Shown here piece by piece: positions 8,971-18,066 of a DNA stretch of 64,000 nt (positions are counted from its first letter, which is position 1; the number at the start of each line of letters is the position of its first letter). The notes under the pieces are model-generated. The model had not been told where the DNA came from and made no database searches. It worked only from the letters and a program-made list of their open reading frames with translations. Source of the DNA: Gordonia phthalatica. GTDB lineage: Bacteria; Actinomycetota; Actinomycetes; Mycobacteriales; Mycobacteriaceae. The position numbers and the translations under genes were made by a program. The DNA is taken from contig NZ_CP011853.1 of the NCBI RefSeq assembly GCF_001305675.1, forward strand, positions 2,914,001 through 2,978,000, given 5' to 3'.

Positions 8971-10704
8971 TCAGGCGTTGGCCAGGTGGCCTCCGGTGAT
9001 GGCCTTGTGGATGTTGTTGACCAGAGCGTGGAACGCGAATTCCGAAGCGGCCCGGTCGATTCCACGACTGGTGAATCGACGGAACCGCAGATTGTGCTTG
9101 GCGTGCCCGAACGGTGTTTCGGCGATGTGACTGCGCTGGGAGTACAACGCTCGCCCCTCCTCAGTGGCCAATTCGTAGGTCATCTTCTCGATCGGAGGAG
9201 CATCCCCGGCAGGCGGACTCAACTTGCTCGTGTCGCGTGGCAGCTTGTGTGATTTCGCGGTGGCGATCAACCGCTGAGGGCCGGCCGCAGTGATGTTGTC
9301 TTCGGAGAGATAGCCCGCATCGGCGAGCAGGGTCCCGATCTGAGCAGGGCCGGACTCAGGCCCGGGCGGCCGATGGGCGGCCAGGATCGCGGCGGCCTCG
9401 ACGGCTTTGCCCATCATCGGAATGAACGTGGGTGCATCGATCGGACCGTCGCCGACGCTGGTGGCGATGATCAGACCGTCGGCGGTGGTGACGGCCTGGC
9501 AGTTGTAGCCCTGTACCCAACCGCCGCCTCGCAACGGCATCGGCCGCGACTGCGGGTCGGTGATGTTGCCGAGGTTGTCAGTGGTGGCGCGATGCGGTCT
9601 ACCTGTCGCACGATTGGTCAAGATCCGCCGTTTGTACTCGCGCTGTTTCTGGCGTTCAGCATCCTGCTTGGCCTGCCAGGCCTGCGTTTTCGCGTGCGCC
9701 TTGGCGAGGCGATCGTGGGCATCGCGAACCCTCTTGGTGTCCTCGACCGGCACCGGCGGACGACCCAGCCCACTGGCGGCGTGACGGTCGATCTTGGCCT
9801 GTTGCCGATCACGCGCCTTCTGCACGCCGGCTTCGGCGACTGCGATGCGCATCTCGATCGGCGGAACACCGCCACGGCGAGAACCGTTGGCCCAGTCCTG
9901 TTTCCATTGCGCCACGAATTCGGCCCGCTCGGCGTCCTCGCCGGCCCGCTTGGCTTCGAGAGCGTCGAAATCGATCGGTGTGGACTGCTTGTCTTCGGCC
10001 GCCTTGTTCAACGCCCGAACATGCTCCAAGGCTGCATCGATGCGTGTGAGGCGATCAGATTTGAGCAGCTCGTCGGGAACGGACTGGTCATCATCGTCGT
10101 CGGCGTCGTTGGCCGCATGCTCGGCATCAGCCTCGCGAGCGGTTTCTGCGAGCTTGTCCCGCAACGCGGCCAACTCTGCCTCGCGGGCCTTCACCAACGA
10201 TTTCTCGGTGCGGTTCTTCGACATCGAGGCGTTGGAGGCGATTTTGACCCCGTCCACGGCGACCACGCCGACCTTGCCCATCCCGAGCTGAGCGCACGCG
10301 GCCAGCACCTGCGTGAACAGGGCCGGCACCACCGGTGAGGCCTGCGCCCGGAACCGCGCGATCGTCGCGTGATCGGGCGGATCGCCACCACAAATGACCC
10401 GGAAGGCGATGTCCCGATGGCACAGGCGCTCCAACGTCCGCGACGAACGTTCCCCGTGCGCCCACCCCCAGATCAGCAATGTCAGCAGCATGTCCGGGTC
10501 ATAACCGCGGCGCCCGACCCCACCGGTCTTGCGCAACGCATGCAGCCCCGAGGTATCCAAGCGCTCGACCAGCGAGATCACCAACCACACCGGATCCTCG
10601 GCCGGTAACCACTCCCGCATGCTCGGAGGCAACAGAAACTGCTGATCGCGGTCGACCGCCCGATAATCCTTCGCCACGCCACCATTATCGCAGGTCAGAG
10701 TCAT
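8971..10704 (-). CDS. IS1182-family transposase
   Basis: This 577-residue DDE transposase begins, after ten residues, with AKDYRAVDRDQQFLLPPSMREWLP, the typical start of IS1182/IS1240-type transposases. The GTG at 10677 is therefore a strong alternative start to the ATG at 10704. The N-terminal DUF772-type domain (about 30-110) contains the segments GRRGYDPDMLLTLLIWG and DIAFRVICGGDPPDHATIARFR. A basic and acidic insertion follows, then the catalytic DDE region with GGWVQGYNCQAV and LLADAGYLSE. The C-terminus (HNLRFRRFTSRGIDRAASEF) is intact. No frameshift or stop is seen, so the element may be active. Confidence 0.9.
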   Translation of the reverse strand: MTLTCDNGGVAKDYRAVDRDQQFLLPPSMREWLPAEDPVWLVISLVERLDTSGLHALRKTGGVGRRGYDPDMLLTLLIWGWAHGERSSRTLERLCHRDIAFRVICGGDPPDHATIARFRAQASPVVPALFTQVLAACAQLGMGKVGVVAVDGVKIASNASMSKNRTEKSLVKAREAELAALRDKLAETAREADAEHAANDADDDDDQSVPDELLKSDRLTRIDAALEHVRALNKAAEDKQSTPIDFDALEAKRAGEDAERAEFVAQWKQDWANGSRRGGVPPIEMRIAVAEAGVQKARDRQQAKIDRHAASGLGRPPVPVEDTKRVRDAHDRLAKAHAKTQAWQAKQDAERQKQREYKRRILTNRATGRPHRATTDNLGNITDPQSRPMPLRGGGWVQGYNCQAVTTADGLIIATSVGDGPIDAPTFIPMMGKAVEAAAILAAHRPPGPESGPAQIGTLLADAGYLSEDNITAAGPQRLIATAKSHKLPRDTSKLSPPAGDAPPIEKMTYELATEEGRALYSQRSHIAETPFGHAKHNLRFRRFTSRGIDRAASEFAFHALVNNIHKAITGGHLANA

Positions 10705-10739
10705 ATTCCGTGCAGATTTACTGACAAATCTCGTAAATC

Positions 10740-10789
10740 AAACTGCAACAGCCCGATCTTCCCTCGGAGGACGCTGAGAGGACTGATTT
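10740..10789 (-). repeat. IS terminal inverted repeat (end beside dioxygenase gene)
   Basis: The partner of 8840-8890. It lies upstream of the transposase start and probably also contains its promoter. Beyond it, 10790-10851 is a short tail after the dioxygenase stop. Confidence 0.8.
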
Positions 10790-10851
10790 TTGCACTACCC
10801 GGCCGACGCACGCCAGCACAAAGGCCGACGCATCTCGTTCACAGACCGGCA

Positions 10852-11802
10852 TCACCGCGGCGGCATGCCGGGCGGCGGGCCTCCGGTGCCCGGCCCAGGC
10901 ATCGAACCGGCGGTCGGCGTGGTCCGCGTGTCGACGCCCACGCGCAGCGTCGCGGTGTAGCCGGCACCGGCCGACCCGGTGACGGTCGCCAGCTGGTTCT
11001 TGGCGCCGTCGTCGGAGAACACCGTGTCGGAGGTCAGCGAGACCCCCGCCAGGTTCGCCGCCGACCCGGCGTAGTCCGAGAGCCGATAGACGGTGTCGCA
11101 GATGTCCTTCGGGAGTGCGAGCTGCGAGGTGGCGACAGCCTTGGTGTGGTCGGTGATGTCGCCGACGGCGGGATAGACCTCGAAGTGGATGTGCGGCCAT
11201 CGTCCCTGGTAGCAGCCGGGGACGATGGAGGTGAAGGTCACCGATCCGTTCGCGTCCGCGACCTGGACCCCGCGGAGGAACGACTCGTTCTCGACGCCGC
11301 TGGAGTACATCGAGTACCGCCCCTTGGCGTCGCAGTGCCAGATGTAGACGGCGGCGCCCTTGTAGGGCGCGTTCTTCGCGATGCCGGTCAGTTGCAGGGC
11401 CACGGTCAGCGGGACACCGGCGACGGCGGCACCGCCGCCGAGACTCTTAGTGATGTCGCGCCGGACGATGCCCGACCGGGTGAGGACGTCGGGTCCGTTG
11501 GAGCCGTCGCCCGGATAGGGACCGGCGGTCTCGTCGGGGATCTCGGCGAGGTCTCCGGTCTGCGCGGCGGTCGACGCGGCCGTGCTGGAGGCGCCGCCGT
11601 CGGACGATCCGGCGCCGCACGCCGCGAGCAGCGCCGTCCCGGCGCCGATGCCGAGGACGCCGAGCATGCGGCGGCGAGTCAGGAGGGTCTGGATGTCGAA
11701 CGCGGCGCCCTGGTCGACGATGTCGTCGTCCGGGTGATGCAGTCGCCGCCCCTCGTAGGTCGGCCCCTGCGGGGTCGGTGTGGGTATCGGGAATCCTGGC
11801 AT
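10852..11802 (-). CDS. Exported intradiol ring-cleavage dioxygenase-like protein
   Basis: This 316-residue protein has a twin-arginine-type export signal preceded by an unusually long cytoplasmic N-terminus of about 45 residues: RRRMLGVLGIG, then a hydrophobic run and LLAACG, which also reads as a lipobox. The mature part has the intradiol dioxygenase beta-sandwich with the motif GRWPHIHFEVYP, whose histidines serve as Fe(III) ligands in protocatechuate/catechol dioxygenases. The C-terminal tail is rich in Gly and Pro. The ATG at 11802 follows AGGACG and gives the best start; the frame stays open further upstream. The substrate is unknown; extracytoplasmic aromatic cleavage is inferred. Confidence 0.8.
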   Translation of the reverse strand: MPGFPIPTPTPQGPTYEGRRLHHPDDDIVDQGAAFDIQTLLTRRRMLGVLGIGAGTALLAACGAGSSDGGASSTAASTAAQTGDLAEIPDETAGPYPGDGSNGPDVLTRSGIVRRDITKSLGGGAAVAGVPLTVALQLTGIAKNAPYKGAAVYIWHCDAKGRYSMYSSGVENESFLRGVQVADANGSVTFTSIVPGCYQGRWPHIHFEVYPAVGDITDHTKAVATSQLALPKDICDTVYRLSDYAGSAANLAGVSLTSDTVFSDDGAKNQLATVTGSAGAGYTATLRVGVDTRTTPTAGSMPGPGTGGPPPGMPPR

Positions 11803-11913
11803 GGCACGTCCTTGTGCTGTCGGGTGCGGGTTGCTGGATTCGATCCTCACCGACGAACCGGACAGAAGGCTCCGCGGTGGCTGGGAGGTTGCTGTGGACC
11901 CAGCCCGGGACCC

Positions 11914-11970
11914 GGTGGCTTCGATACCCGACGTTGCTCGCAAGCTCGCATCGGCGGACTCGACCAACCT
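11914..11970. repeat. Dispersed intergenic repeat, copy A
   Basis: Read on the minus strand, this segment runs GGTCGAGT ... GCGAGC ... GTATCGA and resembles 47803-47840 and 54888-54941. The copies share the core GTCGAGT, GAGCG/GCGAGC and ATCGA. It lies in the 204-bp gap between two minus-strand genes. Similarity is degenerate; a dispersed genomic repeat is the likely explanation. Confidence 0.4.
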
Positions 11971-12006
11971 GAAATCAGCAACCTCGATGCCGTCGCCTGT
12001 CCCCGA

Positions 12007-13605
12007 TCACCGCGGCTGCTGCCGCACCACGTTCTTCTGGATCTTCCCGGTGGCGGTCTTGGGGAGGGCGTCGACCACGACGACGCTCTTGGGCGCCTTG
12101 AAACCCGCGAGCCGTTCGCGTGCCCAGGCCTGGATGGTCTCGCCGTCGACGCCGTCGGTCGCGACGACGAACGCGGTCACCACCTCGCCCCAATGGTCGT
12201 CGGGAAGACCGACCACCGCAACCTCGCTGACCGCCTCGTGTCCGAGCAGCACGCGCTCCACCTCGACCGAGGAGACGTTCTCGCCGCCGGTCTTGATGAT
12301 GTCCTTGGCGCGGTCGGTGAACCAGACGACGGCCTCGTCGTCGAGGTAGCCGATGTCGCCGCCGTGGAACCAACCGTGCGCGAAGGCCTCGGTATTGGCG
12401 GCGGCGTTGTTCCAGTAGCCCTCCATGAGTTGCGGTGCCCGGTAAACGATCTCACCGACTTCGCCGGTCGGCAGGAGGGTGCCGTCGCCGCCCATGATGG
12501 CGATATCGGTGCTGACGGTGGCCGGTCCCCACGAGTTGTCCTTGACGCCCTGGTGACCGGACCACTGGAGTTCGGACGCCGGGGTGGTCTCGGTCTGGCC
12601 GGAGCCGAGGATGAGCGCGGCCTTCGGGAAACGGGCGCGGAGCGCGGTCAGCAGTTCGGCCGGCATGGGTGCCATCGCGTACAGGCCGGTGATGAGGCTG
12701 TCGGTGTCGCCGTCGGCGAGGGCCGGCTGCTGCAGGAGCGCACCCCACATCATCGGCAGCATGGTCAGGTGTGTGACGGCCCGCTCGGTGAACACGTTCG
12801 CGAGTGCGGCGGGATCGAAGCCGCGGAGCAGGACGACGGTCGCGCCGACGGTCAGCGACGGCAGCAGCAGGGCGTCGAGCGCGGTGACGTGGAACAGCGG
12901 CAGGACGATCGGCTGGACGGCGGGCTCGGTATCCGGTCGGAGGCCGAGTCCGAGCGCGGAGCTGAGCGCCGAGACCTGCACGGCCACGTGGGAGGTGACG
13001 ACGCCCTTCGGGCGCGACGTGGTGCCGGAGGTGTAGAGGCAGTGGACGATGTCGCGGTCCTCCACGATCACCTCGACCGACGACCGGTCGGCAGCGAACA
13101 CGTCATCGTAGGCGACGGCCGCGACACCCGAGACATCGGCGGGTGCGGTGCCAGAGACGATCACCTCGGTGACGCTGGGACCCTCGGCCTGCGCGATTGC
13201 CGGCCCGAGGACGCCGAGGAACACGTCCTCGGTGATGACAGCGCGGACGCCGCTGTCGTCGAGCTGGTAGGCGATGTCCGACGCCGACAGCAGCAGGTTG
13301 ACGGGCATGGCGACGACGCCGATCTTGGCCAGGGCGAAGAAGCTCGCCACGAACTGCCAGCTGTTCTGCATCTGGATCGCGACGGCATCGCCGCGCTGGT
13401 AGCCGCGGTCCAGAAGTCCGCGGGCGAGCGCGTTGGCGCGAGCGTTCAGCTCGACGTAGGAGACCTCGTCGGCACCGTCGACCAGCGCGATGCGCTCCCC
13501 GTAGTGCGCGGCGCTGCGCGTCAGCAGGTCGCCGATGCAGACGCGGTGGGTGAGGTTGACGGTCAGCGGATCGACTCCGGACAGGTCGGGGCGCATTCCG
13601 GACAT
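12007..13605 (-). CDS. Acyl-CoA ligase (AMP-binding, FadD-like)
   Basis: This 532-residue ANL-superfamily enzyme activates a carboxylic acid with ATP and transfers it to CoA. The P-loop LYTSGTTSRPKG lies near residue 170. The hinge/adenylation motif GWFHGGDIGYLDD lies in the last third, followed by the RAKDIIKTGGENVSS region, and a near-terminal catalytic-lysine motif, KTATGKIQKN, is present. The ATG at 13605 has AGGAG about 8 bp upstream; the frame continues upstream but loses family character. Substrate class (fatty or aromatic acid) cannot be set. It is divergent from the SNF2 helicase. Confidence 0.85.
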   Translation of the reverse strand: MSGMRPDLSGVDPLTVNLTHRVCIGDLLTRSAAHYGERIALVDGADEVSYVELNARANALARGLLDRGYQRGDAVAIQMQNSWQFVASFFALAKIGVVAMPVNLLLSASDIAYQLDDSGVRAVITEDVFLGVLGPAIAQAEGPSVTEVIVSGTAPADVSGVAAVAYDDVFAADRSSVEVIVEDRDIVHCLYTSGTTSRPKGVVTSHVAVQVSALSSALGLGLRPDTEPAVQPIVLPLFHVTALDALLLPSLTVGATVVLLRGFDPAALANVFTERAVTHLTMLPMMWGALLQQPALADGDTDSLITGLYAMAPMPAELLTALRARFPKAALILGSGQTETTPASELQWSGHQGVKDNSWGPATVSTDIAIMGGDGTLLPTGEVGEIVYRAPQLMEGYWNNAAANTEAFAHGWFHGGDIGYLDDEAVVWFTDRAKDIIKTGGENVSSVEVERVLLGHEAVSEVAVVGLPDDHWGEVVTAFVVATDGVDGETIQAWARERLAGFKAPKSVVVVDALPKTATGKIQKNVVRQQPR

Positions 13606-13650
13606 CGGACATCTCCTAGCGGTGGCTCTCGTGGGAACACTGCCGACCGT

Positions 13651-13685
13651 AGTCGAAAAACAAGCGCGCTCGACTGTTTTTTCGA
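13651..13685. promoter_or_regulatory. Candidate operator in divergent acyl-CoA ligase/helicase promoter
   Basis: AGTCGA (13651-13656) pairs with TCGACT (13670-13675). An overlapping, longer AT-rich inverted repeat, TCGAAAAACA/TGTTTTTTCGA (13653-13662 and 13675-13685), has one extra T. The AT-rich composition stands out from the surroundings. It could bind a TetR-type regulator or be a hairpin in the leader of the ligase mRNA. Confidence 0.3.
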
Positions 13686-13801
13686 AACCGGTCTCGATCA
13701 CCCAATTGACCAGGCATTCCACCTCCCAGCGACGCCTCCCAGCAATCGACGGTCACCGCCGCAAAAGCGGCGACCGCACCGACGCGACTACCCTGGAGGA
13801 G

Positions 13802-16800
13802 ATGACCACCCCCGACTGGACCGCCGATCAGGTAGACGCGATACTCGCCGTCTTCGACTCGCGGACCCTGCAACGCGCGCGGCCGTACGCCGCCACGGGG
13901 ATGATTCTGGACATCGAGTGGGACGGCACGACGCTGAAGGGCGTCTCCCGCGGGTCGGGCGCGCAACGGTACAACTGCCGCGTCCGTGTCGACATGAAGA
14001 CCAAGCACGTCTCCGCCAGCTGCACCTGCCCGGTCGCGATCCGTTGCAAGCACTGCGCGGCCCTCGTGATGGCGGCGACCGGCGGCGGTGATCCCGAGGC
14101 CCCGGCCAAGCAGGAGGCCTCTCCCCTGACGCTGTCGCGGTGGCGAACCCTGGTGGACGAGATCACCAGGTCCGCCGCGCCCGCGGCCGCGAAGCCCGAC
14201 GGGCCCGAACTCCAACTGGGACTGCAGTTCTCGATCCACCGCAACCGTCGCGGCGCCGACGACCTCACGATCCGCCCGCTCACCGTCAACGAGCAGGGCC
14301 GCTGGGTCAAGACCCGCCTCATGTGGAAGAACCTGGTGTCCGGTGCCGTCGCCGACCGCCACCCCGCCGCGGCGCTCGACGTCCTCACCCGCCTCGGCAC
14401 CTCCCTCGCCGTCAACACCCCGAGCGCATCGGTCCGCGACGACATGTCGCTGCTCCTGGCCACCCCGAAGGTCTGGGACCTGCTCGACGACGCGCACGAC
14501 GCCGGCGTCGCCTTTCTCAACGGCAACACCGCCAAGCACAGCCGCGTGATCTACGGCGACCACCTCAGCACCCGACTCCACGTGTCCGGGCAGAGCGCAG
14601 GCGTGCACGTCTCGCTGGAAGTCCTGGTCGATGGCGATCCGCTGCCGGAAGCCGCACGACGTTCCCTGTTCCCCATCGGGCGACCGCGCGCCCACGGCGT
14701 AGCGCAGGAGGTGGGCGACGACCTCTACGTGGGCCGCATCCCGCACCTGACGACCACCGAGTCCATGCTGCTGGTCAGCGGCGTCCCCCTCGAGGTGAGC
14801 GACGACGAGCTGTCCGACTTCCAGGCCGCCCTCCCGACCATCACCGCCGACCGGTCGATCGTCGTCGACCCCGACGCCTTCCCGTCCTCGTCGCTGACCG
14901 GCCCGTTCCCGATCCTGCGGATCCGGACCGGCGACGCGCCCGCGGCGGCGTGGTCCATCGGCTACGAGTCCGACGGCGAGCTCCACGAGTTCCCGGCGCA
15001 GGGGCCGCTGTCGGGCCGGTTCCGCACCGCGCGGACCGAGCAGGCGATGTGGGATTCGGTGGCTCCCGAACTGGAGATGGTGGCGCGCAGCAGTCACCGC
15101 TGGGTCGAGACCGCGGCCGCTCGCTTGGAAAAGCAGCTGCCCAGCTTCCGCGCCGACTACCGCCGTTTCAACCGCATGTACTCGGTCCTGCGGCAGCTCC
15201 GCGGGCGCTGCACCGTGCCCGACGCATTCAAGTCGATCCCCGAGTACCGGACCATCACCGCCCCGCTGTCGGAGCTCGAGGTCGCCATCCTCTGCGCCGA
15301 GACGCTCCCGAAGATCACCGAGCTGGGCCGCGTCCGCGTCGAACTCGAAGGCACCCCGCCCGACTACCGGCCCGCGCAGGCCCCGCCGGTCCTGAGCTTC
15401 GCCGGCGACGCGCAGAGCGACTGGTTCGACCTCCAGGTGACCCTCGACGTCGACGGCCACAAGATCCCGATCACCACCATCATCTCCGCGCTCGCCTCCG
15501 GTGAAACGCACATGGTGCTCGACGACGGCACCTACTTCTCGCTCGAGATCGCCCAGTTGCAGACCCTCCGCGACCGCCTGGAGGAGGCCCGCGAACTCGG
15601 TGAGCTCGACGGCGACCGCGTCCAGACGCACACCCTGAACGCTTCCCTGTGGGACGAGCTGCTGGAGCTCGGCGTGGTCGACGAGCAACTCAAGGAGTGG
15701 CGCGCGCGGATCGCGCAGTTGGCGGCCGCGAAGCCGCCGCACCCCGTCGTCCCGCCGGAGGGTCTGCACGCCGACCTGCGTCCGTATCAGCAGGACGGCC
15801 TCGACTGGCTCAGCTTCCTGTGGGACAACGGACTCGGCGGCGTCCTCGCCGACGACATGGGTCTGGGCAAGACCGTCCAGACGCTCGCACTGATGCAGCG
15901 GACCGTCGACGCCACCCCGAACGCCCGCTTCCTGGTCGTGGCACCCACCAGCGTCACCGCCAACTGGGCGGCCGAGGCCAAGCGGTTCACGCCCGGCCTG
16001 AACGTCGTCACGGCGTCGGCCACCGAGAAGCGGATGGGCTCCAAACTGTCCGAACGCGCCAACGACGCGCAGATCGTCATCACCTCGTACGCGCTGATGC
16101 GGATCGACTACGACGCCTTCGCGGCCGTCGACTGGGCGGGCATCGTCTTCGACGAGGCGCAGTTCCTGAAGAACCACAATTCGAAGACGTATCAGGCCGC
16201 ACGACGGCTCGACGCTCCGTTCAAGCTCGCGATCACCGGCACCCCGATGGAGAACCGGGTGATGGAGCTGTGGTCGCTGGTGTCGGTGGTGGCGCCGGGC
16301 CTGTACAGCTCGCCGAAGCTGTTCAAGGACCATTTCGCGGAGCCGATCGAGAGCGGTCAGGCGCCCGAACGGCTGGAGGTCCTGCGCCGTCGCCTGCGCC
16401 CGATCATGCTGCGCCGCACCAAGGGGCAGGTCCTCGTCGACCTGCCCGAGAAGCAGGAGCAGCTGCTGCCGATCGAGTTGGAGCCGAAGCACCGCAAGAT
16501 CTACGACACCTATCTGGCGCGCGACCGCCAGCAGCTCCTCGGTCTGCTCGACGACTTCGACGGCAACCGCATCCAGGTGCTTCGCGCACTGACCCGGCTG
16601 CGGCAGTTGAGCCTGCACCCCGGGCTCGTCGATCACGAGCACGACGCGGTGAAGGCCGCGAAGATCGAGTACCTGTCCGAGCAGTTGCCCGTCCTGATCG
16701 ACGAGGGGCACAGCGCCCTGGTGTTCAGCAGCTTCACCGGCTTCCTGAAGTTGGTGGCGAAGGCGCTCGACGACCAGAGGATCGCCTACAGCTACTTGGA

Positions 16801-17164
16801 CGGCTCCACGCCGATCGGCAAGCGCGGTGCGCAGATCGGGCAGTTCACAGACGGCACCACCCGCGTGTTCCTGATCAGCTTGAAGGCCGGCGGCTTCGGT
16901 CTCAACCTGACCGCCGCCGACTACTGCTTCATGACCGACCCGTGGTGGAATCCGGCCGCCGAGAACCAGGCGGTCGACCGCGCGCACCGCATCGGCCAGC
17001 ACCGCGCCGTCAGCGTGTACCGGATGGTGTCGTCGGGCACCATCGAGGAGAAGGTCATCGATCTGCAGAACCGCAAGCGGCAACTCTTCGACGCCCTGAT
17101 CGACGACGGTGCCGCCTTCTCCGGCGCGATCACCGCCGACGACGTCCGCGGATTGCTGAGTTGA
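13802..17164 (+). CDS. SNF2-family helicase with SWIM zinc finger
   Basis: This 1120-residue protein has a SWIM-type zinc finger near residues 77-93 (CTCPVAIRCKHCAALV, CxCx(n)CxH). A long middle region of unknown fold is followed by a full SNF2 ATPase core: Walker A DDMGLGKTVQT near 685, the DEAQ box FDEAQFLKN near 783, and helicase C motifs including SLKAGGFGLNLT and DRAHRIGQ near the end. It probably translocates on duplex DNA in repair or remodelling; no nuclease domain is visible. The ATG at 13802 is preceded by GGAGGAG. It stands alone as a single-gene unit. Confidence 0.9.
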   Translation: MTTPDWTADQVDAILAVFDSRTLQRARPYAATGMILDIEWDGTTLKGVSRGSGAQRYNCRVRVDMKTKHVSASCTCPVAIRCKHCAALVMAATGGGDPEAPAKQEASPLTLSRWRTLVDEITRSAAPAAAKPDGPELQLGLQFSIHRNRRGADDLTIRPLTVNEQGRWVKTRLMWKNLVSGAVADRHPAAALDVLTRLGTSLAVNTPSASVRDDMSLLLATPKVWDLLDDAHDAGVAFLNGNTAKHSRVIYGDHLSTRLHVSGQSAGVHVSLEVLVDGDPLPEAARRSLFPIGRPRAHGVAQEVGDDLYVGRIPHLTTTESMLLVSGVPLEVSDDELSDFQAALPTITADRSIVVDPDAFPSSSLTGPFPILRIRTGDAPAAAWSIGYESDGELHEFPAQGPLSGRFRTARTEQAMWDSVAPELEMVARSSHRWVETAAARLEKQLPSFRADYRRFNRMYSVLRQLRGRCTVPDAFKSIPEYRTITAPLSELEVAILCAETLPKITELGRVRVELEGTPPDYRPAQAPPVLSFAGDAQSDWFDLQVTLDVDGHKIPITTIISALASGETHMVLDDGTYFSLEIAQLQTLRDRLEEARELGELDGDRVQTHTLNASLWDELLELGVVDEQLKEWRARIAQLAAAKPPHPVVPPEGLHADLRPYQQDGLDWLSFLWDNGLGGVLADDMGLGKTVQTLALMQRTVDATPNARFLVVAPTSVTANWAAEAKRFTPGLNVVTASATEKRMGSKLSERANDAQIVITSYALMRIDYDAFAAVDWAGIVFDEAQFLKNHNSKTYQAARRLDAPFKLAITGTPMENRVMELWSLVSVVAPGLYSSPKLFKDHFAEPIESGQAPERLEVLRRRLRPIMLRRTKGQVLVDLPEKQEQLLPIELEPKHRKIYDTYLARDRQQLLGLLDDFDGNRIQVLRALTRLRQLSLHPGLVDHEHDAVKAAKIEYLSEQLPVLIDEGHSALVFSSFTGFLKLVAKALDDQRIAYSYLDGSTPIGKRGAQIGQFTDGTTRVFLISLKAGGFGLNLTAADYCFMTDPWWNPAAENQAVDRAHRIGQHRAVSVYRMVSSGTIEEKVIDLQNRKRQLFDALIDDGAAFSGAITADDVRGLLS

Positions 17165-17275
17165 GGACGCGGGCCGACGCCCCGCCCTTGATCGACTCCC
17201 GCGGTCATTCAGCCGATCGAGGGCTCGACTCTCCGAGTACGTAACCAGCGGTTTTCTCCGATACAGTCCGCATTG

Positions 17276-17992
17276 ATGAAGAAGGTAAAGGGAATCGGCT
17301 ACATCCTGATCGGGCTGATCTTGGGGACGGGAATACTCATCTTCGGCGTGCAGGAGGTGAGCTCTTCGGATGTGACGTGCAGCAGCAAGGTGATGTCGCC
17401 GGGTGACACGTGCACCACCACCAAGTCGGGTCGTCGTGGCCGCGGTGGTTCCAAGACCCGAACGTACGACGAGCAGCGCAGCCACAATCGCACCATCGGC
17501 TGGTCGAGCATCGGCGGCGGGTTGTTGCTGCTGATCGGCGGGACCTGGGTCGGCGTCACCGAGGTCCGCGGGGCGAAGCGGGATCCGCGGCAGGAACAAC
17601 TGCAGCAGGAGAAGGCGAGGCACCTGGCGGAGTATCCCGGTGTGCCGCAGCAGACGCCAGCCTCTCCGGTCGTTCAGAATGCCGCCGCGCCCGCTGCTCC
17701 ACAGTACCGGCCCGCGCAGCAGGCCCAGTACCCGCCATCCCAATACCCGCAGACCCAGTACCCGCAGGCCCCGTACCCGCCGGCGCAGCAGGCCGTGCCG
17801 CGACCCGCTCAGCCTCGACAGGGCCCGCCGCCCGGACAGCCGGCGCAGGACCCGCGCTACGGTCGCCCGGCGCCGACTCCCCCGCCTGCCCAGAACCCGT
17901 ACCAGCAGTATCCATACCAGCAGAGCCCGTACCCGACCCCCGGTCGTCCGTATGACGTTCCGCCGCCGAGTCGGCCGCCGCACGGTCGCTGA
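17276..17992 (+). CDS. Membrane protein with Pro/Gln/Tyr-rich C-terminal tail
   Basis: This 238-residue protein of unknown function has a first transmembrane helix at about residues 7-24 (GYILIGLILGTGILIF). A short extracytoplasmic loop with two cysteines (DVTCSS, GDTCTT) follows, which could form a disulfide. A second helix lies at about 80-98, and then a long disordered tail with repeated QYPQ/PYP units. A TTG sits immediately before the ATG and could also start translation. The tail is probably cytoplasmic. No homologue name is claimed. Confidence 0.65.
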   Translation: MKKVKGIGYILIGLILGTGILIFGVQEVSSSDVTCSSKVMSPGDTCTTTKSGRRGRGGSKTRTYDEQRSHNRTIGWSSIGGGLLLLIGGTWVGVTEVRGAKRDPRQEQLQQEKARHLAEYPGVPQQTPASPVVQNAAAPAAPQYRPAQQAQYPPSQYPQTQYPQAPYPPAQQAVPRPAQPRQGPPPGQPAQDPRYGRPAPTPPPAQNPYQQYPYQQSPYPTPGRPYDVPPPSRPPHGR

Positions 17993-18030
17993 CGGCCCAC
18001 GCACAACGCCGCCGTCGCCTCGGTGCGACA

Positions 18031-18050
18031 CTGAGTAAGCAACCGCTCAG
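18031..18050. promoter_or_regulatory. Candidate TetR-type operator upstream of MFS gene
   Basis: The sequence CTGAGTAAGCAACCGCTCAG has matched outer arms (CTGAG/CTCAG) and the centre AGCAACCGCT, a shape common to TetR-family sites in actinobacterial lipid genes. It ends 16 bp before the MFS start codon. The inner positions do not pair, so confidence is low. Confidence 0.3.
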
Positions 18051-18066
18051 CCGACCCGAGGACTCG

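Larger units (their letters stand above)
8840..10789 (-). mobile_element. IS1182-family insertion sequence
   Basis: A complete element of about 1.95 kb encodes one transposase on the minus strand and is bounded by imperfect inverted repeats of about 50 bp (8840-8890 and 10740-10789). The shared parts are AAATCAG, TCTCAGCGTCCTCCGA and TCGGGCTGTTGCAGTTT. A possible 5-bp target duplication, CTACC, is found at 8831-8835 and 10795-10799, which would put the true ends a few bases further out. The element sits between the convergent 3' ends of the NYN and dioxygenase genes and disrupts neither. Confidence 0.85.

Noticed and set aside
13616..18031. 1471-codon minus-strand ORF opposite the SNF2 helicase
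   Set aside because: The plus strand carries an intact SNF2 protein with all motifs; the opposite frame is a codon-bias artefact.
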